From G963668185 sp965237445 (GTDB lineage: Bacteria; Chloroflexota; Dehalococcoidia; Lucifugimonadales; G963668185), in contig OZ250142.1 in NCBI GenBank assembly GCA_965237445.1, forward strand, positions 2,728,001 through 2,792,000: a DNA stretch of 64,000 bases, in the 5' to 3' direction. The notes beneath the pieces are model-generated. The model ran no database searches, was not told where the DNA came from, and worked only from the letters and a program-made list of their open reading frames with translations. Shown in pieces: positions 57,309 to 64,000 of this stretch; within the stretch, counting starts at the first letter, position 1, and the number at the start of each line of letters is the position of its first letter. The position numbers and the translations under genes were made by a program.

Positions 57309-58109
57309 ATGGAGATATCAAGGCACGAACCGGGCATGTTCAGTTGGGCAGATATGGCCACGCCGGACCTGGATGGTTCGCAGAAGTTTTACACCAGCCT
57401 TCTGGGCCTCGAGCACGAGGACACGCCGGTCGGAAATGGCATGGTTTACTCGATGCTCAAGAAGAACGGCAGGGGTGTTTGCGCGATGTACAACATGGCC
57501 GAGGAGATGAAAGCCATGACCGGCAGCCGGCCCGCATGGCGCACTTACTTCACCGTGGAGAACACCGACGAAATGGCAGAGCGCGCAAAGGAGTTGGGCG
57601 CTGAGGTCTTCGCGGGCCCGATGGACGTGTTCACGGCCGGCCGCATGGCCGTGCTCCACGATCCAACCGGAGCCGAGTTCGCCGTATGGCAGCCCATCGA
57701 CCATATCGGCGCCGGCGTGTTCGGCGAGCCGGGCGCCCTCTGCTGGGCAGAACTGGCGACCAACGATACTGACGCAGCCGCGAGCTTCTACTCTGGCCTC
57801 TTCGGATGGTCGGCCAACGTGAACCAGTCGCCAACTGGGGCCGACTACACGATGTTCAGCAACAAGGGCAGGCCCGTCGGCGGAATGTTGGCCATTCAGC
57901 CGGAATGGGGTGAGATGCCTTCATGCTGGACTGTCTATCTGGGCACCGAAGATCTGGACGCCGCCCTAAAGAAGGCAAAGACCATGGGCGGTAACAGTTT
58001 GATGCCTGTCATGGATGTGCCGAATATAGGCCGTTTCACCATGCTCCAGGACCCGCAAGGATCGAACTTCACGCTCATGGAATTCGAGGGCGCGCCCCCA
58101 TCGCACTGA
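57309..58109 (+). CDS. VOC family protein with two glyoxalase-type domains
   Basis: A 266-aa protein with two vicinal-oxygen-chelate modules, each beginning with a W-A-D/E-L-x-T-x-D stretch (MFSWADMATPDLDGSQKFY near residue 10; LCWAELATNDTDAAASFYSG near 140). GGAGG lies 11 bp before ATG at 57309; a TTG six codons earlier is possible. Such proteins are lyases, dioxygenases or resistance proteins; substrate unknown. It lies 20 bp upstream of the fifth methyltransferase-like gene, so they are probably co-transcribed. Confidence 0.86.
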   Translation: MEISRHEPGMFSWADMATPDLDGSQKFYTSLLGLEHEDTPVGNGMVYSMLKKNGRGVCAMYNMAEEMKAMTGSRPAWRTYFTVENTDEMAERAKELGAEVFAGPMDVFTAGRMAVLHDPTGAEFAVWQPIDHIGAGVFGEPGALCWAELATNDTDAAASFYSGLFGWSANVNQSPTGADYTMFSNKGRPVGGMLAIQPEWGEMPSCWTVYLGTEDLDAALKKAKTMGGNSLMPVMDVPNIGRFTMLQDPQGSNFTLMEFEGAPPSH

Positions 58110-58129
58110 GAAACCGGGAGGAGCAGACC

Positions 58130-59164
58130 ATGTCAGCATACGCGCAACTGAAGTCCCGCATAGACAGCGGCGAAGTTGTCATGCTCGATGGCGCAGTCGG
58201 CACCCAGCTCCAGGACATGGGCGTGCCCATGCACCCCGTGGCGTGGTGCGCGCCCGCGAACTACACCCACCCGGACACAGTCGAGCTCATGCACGAGCGT
58301 TACATCAGGGCTGGCGCAGAGGTAATAACCACCAATACCTTCTCCACGGTCCGCCCACGGCTGGAAGGCGCCGGATTCGGCGACAAGGTGCAAGAAATCA
58401 ACATCCGCGCGGTCAGGTTGGCGCAGCGGGCCAGGGACCGCGCCGCCTCATCCGATCGCCCCGTCTACATTGCAGGCTCCCTGGCCGGCCACACCATCAC
58501 GCACGATCCACGCTCTGGTGTCGTTAACAGCGGCTCCTCGACGGCCCGCTACACCGCCGCCGAGTTCCGGGCATATGCCGCTGAGAAGGCGGACATAATG
58601 GCAGAAGCCGGTGTGGACCTTTTCCTTATCGAGCTCATGGGCGCTGACAACGAGGTCAGGATCATCCTGACCGAAGCTGCCAGGAACACCGGTCTCCCGG
58701 TCTGGGTTGCCTTCACGTCTTACGTCGATCCCATCACCGGAGAGGTGAGCGCCAAGCACCCATTTTCCAGGCTACCGTCTCCTCTGAACATCGAGGTGCG
58801 TCAGATAGACTTCAGCCTTTCGCTCGTCGATGCAATCCGACAGGTTGCGCCCCTGCAGCCGGACCTCATGGCCATCTTCCACTCAAGGCTGTCCGATACC
58901 ATCGCCGGCCTTGAGGTGTTGGCGAAGGAGTGGCCAGGCCCGCTAGGCGTCTACCCCGACGCCGGAAGGCGAGACTACACTGCCGCCTGGCAGGACCGGA
59001 GTAGGCCCAACATCGAGTCCGTGGAGGAGTTCACGCGCGACGCGGCCAGGTGGGTGGATATGGGCGCTCAGGTGGTTGGCGCATGCTGCGGCTTCGGCGT
59101 CGATTACGTCCGGCCACTGCCTGCCATGCTGCCGCCCAAGATAGAGGGGACACGCGCCGCATGA
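58130..59164 (+). CDS. Homocysteine S-methyltransferase family protein, fifth paralogue
   Basis: A 344-aa relative of the four tandem copies but clearly more distant. It keeps LDGAVGTQLQDMGVPMHPVA, the TNTFST stretch and a C-terminal Cys pair, here in GACCGFG rather than GGCCGYG. The third-ligand position again has His (AIFHSRL) rather than the canonical Cys. Grouped with a double VOC gene and followed by a phytoene-desaturase-like flavoprotein. Substrate unknown. Confidence 0.86.
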   Translation: MSAYAQLKSRIDSGEVVMLDGAVGTQLQDMGVPMHPVAWCAPANYTHPDTVELMHERYIRAGAEVITTNTFSTVRPRLEGAGFGDKVQEINIRAVRLAQRARDRAASSDRPVYIAGSLAGHTITHDPRSGVVNSGSSTARYTAAEFRAYAAEKADIMAEAGVDLFLIELMGADNEVRIILTEAARNTGLPVWVAFTSYVDPITGEVSAKHPFSRLPSPLNIEVRQIDFSLSLVDAIRQVAPLQPDLMAIFHSRLSDTIAGLEVLAKEWPGPLGVYPDAGRRDYTAAWQDRSRPNIESVEEFTRDAARWVDMGAQVVGACCGFGVDYVRPLPAMLPPKIEGTRAA

Positions 59165-59275
59165 AGAGCATCGATATGCTCATGGCGCCGACACACCGGG
59201 AGCCGCCATCAGCAAGACTCCCTGTTCGATGCGTGAGACAATAGCCACAGACCGCAACATTAAGGAGTGCATACC

Positions 59276-60817
59276 GTGATTCAGAACTCCACGTACGACG
59301 CCATCGTTATCGGCGCGGGCCACAACGGACTCGTGGCGGCCGGGTATCTCGCTCGGTCAGGAATGTCCGTCCTCGTGCTCGAAAGGCTGGACAAGGTGGG
59401 CGGTGCTTGCACCACTGACGAGATCCACCCCGGCTTCTTCGGCCCAATGTGCGCATACGGCTTGCACCTGCTCCAGGGCAAGGTGATCGACGACCTGAAG
59501 CTCCGCGCGCACGGCCTCGAGACCTTCAACTCAGTGCCGGAAGGCTCGTACCCCGGCGTTCACCCGTTCCCGGACGGCACGCACATCAGGGGCGGCGGTC
59601 CCGAGATGCGGGTCGCCCAGGAGATCGCAAAGTTCTCAGACAAGGACGCTCGGGCCTGGTTCGAGTGGAACCGGTTCCTCGACGAAGCCGGCAGCATCAT
59701 CCATTCCACGTTCCTGGACGATCCGCCCACGATCGCGGAACTGATGGACGAGGTGCGCGGCACCCGCCACGAGGAGGTACTTGAGAGGATACTCACATGG
59801 AGCCTCCTCGACCTGCTCGACTACTACTTCGAAGACGAGCACGTTAAGGCCTTCGCCATGATCCAGGTTGAGATGGACCCACGCTCTGCGGGCAGCGCCC
59901 TTTGCATGGCATACCTCCGGTGCGGCAAGGCCAATCGCGAAGAGGACAAGGGTGTCCCCCGCGGCGGCATGGGTGCCGTCACTCAGCTTCTGGCAACATC
60001 CGCAAAAAGCCTCGGCGCCGAGATTCACACCGGGACGCTCGTGGAAAAGGTCATCGTAGAGAACGGCGAAGCCGTCGGCGTGCAACTCGCCGATGGAAAG
60101 GAAATTCGCGCCTCGGTCGTCGTCTCCAACGCAGACCCCAAGCGCACCTACCGCACTCTGGTCGATCCCGAAGACGTCGGCGAAGACATGATGCGCCGCG
60201 TGGACGCGTGGAAGATGACTGCCGGCTCCATGAAGTTCCTCGCCGCTCTCAGCGAGCCGCCCGACTTCTCACAATACCTGGGCGACAACTACAACCGTTA
60301 CGAGCAAGCGTACATGCACGTCTGCGACAGCGTCGAGTACCACGTACAGAGCTGGGACGATTCCCAAGCTGGCAAGACTCCGACCTGCCCGATCATGTCC
60401 ATTCAGATGCCGTCGATGATCACGCCGAATTTCGTTCCCGGCGGCGGCACCGTCGTCCTCTCTGACTGGGTCCTGTACGCCCCACGGCACCCCAATGCCG
60501 GATCTTGGAACGATATCCGCGACGAAGTTGCGAACACCATCATAGACAAGATCAACAGCTTCGTCCCCAACTTCAGGGATAGCATCCTCGAGTGGACGCT
60601 TCAGACGCCTCTTGAGATAGAAACGCGCGTCGGCATTTCTGAGGGCCAGATTCGCCACGGCAACTTCATCCCGAAGCAGATACTCGCGGGCAGGTTCCCG
60701 TACAGGACTCCGATCAGGAACCTCTACATGTGCTGCGCCGGAACTCACCCCGGCGGCGAGGTATCGGGAGCCCCTGGCCACAACGCCGCGCAGGCCATCC
60801 TCAGGGATAGAAGCTAG
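59276..60817 (+). CDS. Phytoene-desaturase-like NAD(P)/FAD-dependent oxidoreductase
   Basis: A 513-aa flavoprotein of the CrtI/FAD-dependent oxidoreductase superfamily. The start is GTG at 59276, with AAGGAG 8 bp upstream. The FAD-binding motif DAIVIGAGHNGLVAAGYLAR lies at the N-terminus, the second dinucleotide signature VVVSNADPKRTYRTLV near residue 280, and a C-terminal FAD motif (YMCCAGTHPGGEVSGAPGHN) near 485. Relatives without carotenoid neighbours act on varied substrates, and no carotenoid genes are seen here. The first copy of a duplicated 160-bp repeat begins at its stop codon. Confidence 0.88.
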   Translation: MIQNSTYDAIVIGAGHNGLVAAGYLARSGMSVLVLERLDKVGGACTTDEIHPGFFGPMCAYGLHLLQGKVIDDLKLRAHGLETFNSVPEGSYPGVHPFPDGTHIRGGGPEMRVAQEIAKFSDKDARAWFEWNRFLDEAGSIIHSTFLDDPPTIAELMDEVRGTRHEEVLERILTWSLLDLLDYYFEDEHVKAFAMIQVEMDPRSAGSALCMAYLRCGKANREEDKGVPRGGMGAVTQLLATSAKSLGAEIHTGTLVEKVIVENGEAVGVQLADGKEIRASVVVSNADPKRTYRTLVDPEDVGEDMMRRVDAWKMTAGSMKFLAALSEPPDFSQYLGDNYNRYEQAYMHVCDSVEYHVQSWDDSQAGKTPTCPIMSIQMPSMITPNFVPGGGTVVLSDWVLYAPRHPNAGSWNDIRDEVANTIIDKINSFVPNFRDSILEWTLQTPLEIETRVGISEGQIRHGNFIPKQILAGRFPYRTPIRNLYMCCAGTHPGGEVSGAPGHNAAQAILRDRS

Positions 60818-61105
60818 GCTTCAGCCTTCAAGTCTGCTATTCGGGCTCCGGCCAACTGTCGGCGCACGTTAGGGGCATGCAGCGCATTTCCACTCCTAGT
60901 GGGGGCAGAGACTGCCCCGTACTCCGATACGGGGGTCACTCCCTGTCGCCGAGGTCATTCTCCGGGACACAAGCTAGCCTTCAGCCTTCGAGTCTGCTAT
61001 CCGGGCTCCGGCCAACTGTCGGCGCACCGTGGGGCATGCGGCGCATTGCCGCACCTTATGGGTGCAGAGCCTGCCCCGTACTCCGATACGGGGGCTATGC
61101 CCTGC
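60811..61105. repeat. Duplicated ~160-bp repeat with internal hairpins
   Basis: Two direct copies, beginning AAGCTAGG at 60811 and AAGCTAGC at 60971, are exactly 160 bp apart and similar over about 135 bp. Each contains a perfect hairpin CCCCGTA-CTCCGA-TACGGGG (stems at 60915-60921/60928-60934 and 61074-61080/61087-61093). In copy 1 an alternative stem GGGGCAG-AGA-CTGCCCC overlaps it, so only one can form at a time. It fills the space between two convergent genes and may end transcription in both directions. Confidence 0.85.
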
Positions 61106-61106
61106 C

Positions 61107-61808
61107 TTACAGGAATCGACCGCGCACGTTTCGAACGTGCCGCCAGTCCTGGCGCAACTTCACGATCGTATTGTGCGGCACGCAGCCGCTCACCACCGCG
61201 TTTGCGTACACGAGCACGCTGCGCCCCAGCACGGTCCCTGGGTTCAGGACCGCGTTGCACCCGGTGGCCGACCCGTCCCCCAGAATCGCCCCCAGCTTCC
61301 TGAGTCCGGTGTTGATCGAGCCGCCCCTCTGCACCACACGGACCTGCTTGTCCGCTCCGATCTTGTAGTTGGACAGCTTCGTTCCCGCCCCCAGGTTCGT
61401 GTCGTTGCCAAGTATGGAGTCGCCACAGTAGTTGTAGTGCGGCGCGGCGGCCCCGTTTAGCATGATCGTGTTCTTGAGCTCCGTCGAGTTGCCCACCACA
61501 ACGCCATCCCCGACTAGCGCGTTGCCTCTCACGTACGCGCCGCTGCGAATCTCGCACTCGCTGCCTATCATCGCGGGGCCGCGTACGTAAGCTCCAGCCT
61601 CCACGATAGTACCGGGTCCGATCGACACGGGACCGATCACGTGCGCCCCGTCCTCGACGACTGCGTCCTCGGACACCCCGCCCACGACCTTGCTCAGCGC
61701 ATAGTCCTTGATGCGGCCGAGCGCTTCCCACGGGTACTCGCACCCGTCGAACACATCCCTGTGCTCGAACTCACTCAGGTCAAACAGATCGGTAGGCGTC
61801 AGTTCCAT
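61107..61808 (-). CDS. Left-handed beta-helix acyltransferase-like protein (GlmU C-terminal type)
   Basis: A 233-aa protein from ATG at 61808 (MELTPTDLFDLSEF). Most of it is a hexapeptide-repeat left-handed beta-helix (IGPVSIGPGTIVEAGAYVRG, MIGSECEIRSGAYVRGNALV) with a pattern like the glucosamine-1-phosphate acetyltransferase domain (NYCGDSILGNDTNLGAGTKL). There is no nucleotidyltransferase domain. Probably a sugar-phosphate acyltransferase or a sugar-nucleotide enzyme remnant. Its 3' end directly abuts the duplicated repeat. Confidence 0.82.
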   Translation of the reverse strand: MELTPTDLFDLSEFEHRDVFDGCEYPWEALGRIKDYALSKVVGGVSEDAVVEDGAHVIGPVSIGPGTIVEAGAYVRGPAMIGSECEIRSGAYVRGNALVGDGVVVGNSTELKNTIMLNGAAAPHYNYCGDSILGNDTNLGAGTKLSNYKIGADKQVRVVQRGGSINTGLRKLGAILGDGSATGCNAVLNPGTVLGRSVLVYANAVVSGCVPHNTIVKLRQDWRHVRNVRGRFL

Positions 61809-62068
61809 GAACAACTCATCGCAAACATAACCTCAGGCTTTGCTCTCCATCCGTCTTGCAAGAGCAATGAACTCCCTCTTCCCCTCTTCCTATGTGGAGA
61901 CACTGGCAAAGCATGTGAGGCACGCTAGCGGCTTTCCTATCCCTTGATGGGAGAGGCTAGACCCCGTCCTGAGCGAAGCCGAAGGAGCCTGTCCCGGGTT
62001 TCTCGAGGGATGAGGGTGAATCCCACGATCCACGCCAAGCGTCACATGCGATACATCTGCCAAGCGAC

Positions 62069-64000
62069 TCATTCCGCCGCCGCTTCGATCGCCCTGAACA
62101 CCCGCTCAGGGTTCATAGGCAGTTCATTGAGCCGCACTCCGACTGCATCGTACACGGCATTGCCGACGGCTGCGGCCGGCGGCACAATCGGCACCTGCCC
62201 CACTGCCCTCACGCCATACGGATGGTCGTCCGACGGCGCCTCCACCACAACAGTCTCGAAGAACGGCACGTCCAGAGCGGTCGGCAAGCGGTAGTCCAGC
62301 AGGGACGCATTCTCCACGACGCCGTCGGCACTGAAAACATACTCCTCGAACAGCGCCCAGCCCAGTCCCTGCGTTGCGCCGCCCTGTATCTGGCCCTCCA
62401 CCTGGTCGGGATTCACGCTCAAGCCAACATCTTGCAGTGCGGCGTACCTCGTTACGTCCACCTTCCCAGTCTCCTTGTCGACCCGCACTCGCGCGACGTG
62501 CACCGCAGCGTTTGGTGCTATCGCCACCGAGTCTGTGACCTCCGTCACCCGGCCGGCGCCGAACAGCGGCGTCTCGTCCTGGGCCGCCCGCGCGGCCGCC
62601 TCGGCGAGCGTCATCCCAGATTCCGGAGCGCTATCCACTGTTAGACGTTTTCCCTCGAACTCCACGCTCTCTATCGGGACCCCGAACTCAGACGCAGCCA
62701 GCGACTTGAGCTTCCCCATCAACTCCTGGGCAGCCTCGTACACCGCCTTGCTGGTGACGTACGTTACCTTGTCTGCCCCTGACGACTCCGAGAACGTTGC
62801 GGTGTCCGTGTCGCCCATCACCACGTTCACGTCCTCCAGGTCCAGCCCAAGTGCCTCAGCCGCCACCATAGCCAGGCTGGTCCGCGTCCCCGACAGGTCC
62901 ACTGTGCCCAGCACGAGGTTGACCGTTCCATCAGACGCCAAGTCTAATCGGCAGCTCGTTGTCCCGCCGGGCATCGTCCACATGCCCACCGCCAGTCCCC
63001 TGCCCTCGCCCTCCGCCACAGGGTCCGTCCAGCACGGGTGTGTCCGCACCTGCTCCAGCAACGTCGCGAGATTGACGGATGGCAGTGTGACCCCGTCCGG
63101 CATAGGGTCCCCGGGGCGCGACACGTTCTTCAGCCGGAACTCCAGCGGGTCGATGCCGAGCCGCTCTGCAGCCTCGTCAACCAACGACTCGAGCGCGAAC
63201 GCGGTCGGCGTCGCGCCGGGAGCCCGGTAGTAAGATACGTGCGGCTTGTTCGTGACCACGTCAAACCCGTCTACCCTTAAATTGGGCGTCCGGTAGTGCG
63301 AGTACACGCGGCGCAGAGCCGACCGTAGCGGTGCCCCCGGGAACGCGCCCGCGTCGAAGATCAACTGCGCGGAGATCGCCGTGACCGTTCCATCCCGCTT
63401 CACGCCAAGCCTGATATTGCTGACGGTCGCGTTGCCCGGCCCCGTGGAACGGATCACCTCCTCACGCGTCAGCTCCCCCTCCACAGGACGGCCGGCCCGT
63501 TGCGACAGCGCCGCGCACACCGCGCTCAGTCTTACCGACTCCTTCCCGCCGAATGCGCCTCCAACCTCCGTCGGTTTGACCGTGATGTCCTCGATGGGCA
63601 TGTCCAGGGCCCGCGCCAGGTCCTTGCGCACATCGAAAATGCCCTGTGTGTTCGCCCACACCTCGATGCGGCCGTCCGGATGCGCCCATGCCGCCTCCGA
63701 GTCCGGCTCGACGTATCCCTGGTGCACAACCTGCGTCTTGAACTCGCGCTCTACGATCAGGTCTGCATAGACGAATCCCTCTTGAACGTCCCCGCGCTCG
63801 TAGACCAGGTGCTCGGCCACGTTTCCGGATACGGCGTCGCGGTCAACCGGTCCCTCCGGGATGACGAGTGCAGCGCCCTCGCGCCGGGCCTCATCGCCTC
63901 CACCGGGTCCAGCACGTGAGGCAGGAGCTCATACTCCACGTCGATCAACCCCAGAGCCTCCTCGGCAGCTTCCTCGGACTCGGCCGCTACTGCCGCTACG
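62069..64000 (-). pseudogene. Xanthine-dehydrogenase family molybdopterin-binding subunit, 3' part, frameshifted near the edge
   Basis: The molybdenum-cofactor subunit of a xanthine oxidase-type hydroxylase; the 5' end is beyond the window. The 583-codon main frame has the domain motifs QGIFDVRKDLARALDMP, PTEVGGAFGGKESVRLSAV (a cofactor-binding Gly-rich loop), YRAPGATPTAFALESLVDE and, near the C-terminus, the region GVRAVGQVPIVPPAAAVGNA. Upstream of about 63891 the reading changes frame: IDVEYELLPHVLDPVEAMRP in one frame continues GAALVIPEGPVDRDAV in the other, consistent with one missing base. Substrate class unknown. Confidence 0.82.

Noticed and set aside
61965..62010. Stretch with GAGCGAAGCCGAAGGAG as a dispersed repeat
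   Set aside because: It feels familiar from other genomes of this kind, but only one copy is present in the window, so a repeat cannot be supported from this sequence.
1..64000. CRISPR arrays, tRNA or rRNA genes, insertion sequences, prophage genes
   Set aside because: Looked for and not seen: no regularly spaced repeats, no clover-leaf sequences apart from the tmRNA ends, and no transposase, integrase or phage structural motifs.

Overview
The window looks like a piece of a bacterial chromosome, probably a Chloroflexota of the Dehalococcoidia/SAR202 type. This is inference. It rests on high-GC genes with many TTG and GTG starts, on a tmRNA whose tag (GEPELALAA) resembles the short G-E-x-E-L tag I recall for Dehalococcoides, and on the mix of amino-acid and peptide importers, paralogous methyltransferase-like genes, a Rieske oxygenase and a xanthine-dehydrogenase-type hydroxylase. 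There are no phage genes, transposases, rRNA, tRNA or CRISPR arrays.

Layout. 0.16-5.5 kb: a complete branched-chain amino-acid-type ABC importer (livJHMGF). 5.9-7.9 kb: an S9 prolyl-oligopeptidase-type peptidase. 8.0-12.2 kb: four tandem homocysteine S-methyltransferase-family paralogues. 12.2-17.9 kb: a peptide-type ABC importer (dppABCD). Its second ATPase (dppF) lies 6 kb away behind a zinc-type CDF exporter and an SbcD/YhaN-like DNA-repair pair. 25.0 kb: tmRNA. 25.7-26.9 kb: an amidohydrolase.

27-42 kb is a strikingly damaged stretch: an RND exporter with a frameshift, a Rieske oxygenase with a stop and a frameshift, an MMPL exporter with an ATT start and two frameshifts, a GPP34-cytochrome P450 fusion cut by a stop codon, a flavin oxidoreductase reduced to its two ends, and a znuA with a frameshift. 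Intact SulP and znuCB genes sit among them. The broken genes look like a lipid/sterol- or terpenoid-modifying and exporting locus, either decaying or poorly sequenced.

43.9-64 kb: a cell-wall-type leucine-rich-repeat protein with an LPVTG tail, three tandem AIM24-family genes, a sodium:solute symporter, a sensor-like lipoprotein, a second livJ with a frameshift, a hypothetical membrane protein, a divergent DUF4143 ATPase/HEPN pair around a perfect inverted repeat, three small membrane-protein genes, a double VOC protein, a fifth methyltransferase paralogue, a phytoene-desaturase-like flavoprotein, a duplicated 160-bp repeat, a left-handed beta-helix acyltransferase-like protein, and the 3' part of a molybdopterin hydroxylase subunit running off the right edge with a frameshift.

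Taken together the intact genes suggest a heterotroph that imports amino acids and peptides, degrades the peptides and modifies small organic molecules. At least eight genes are interrupted by single-base indels or stops. Whether these are real pseudogenes or sequence errors cannot be settled from one sequence, so each is described as observed.
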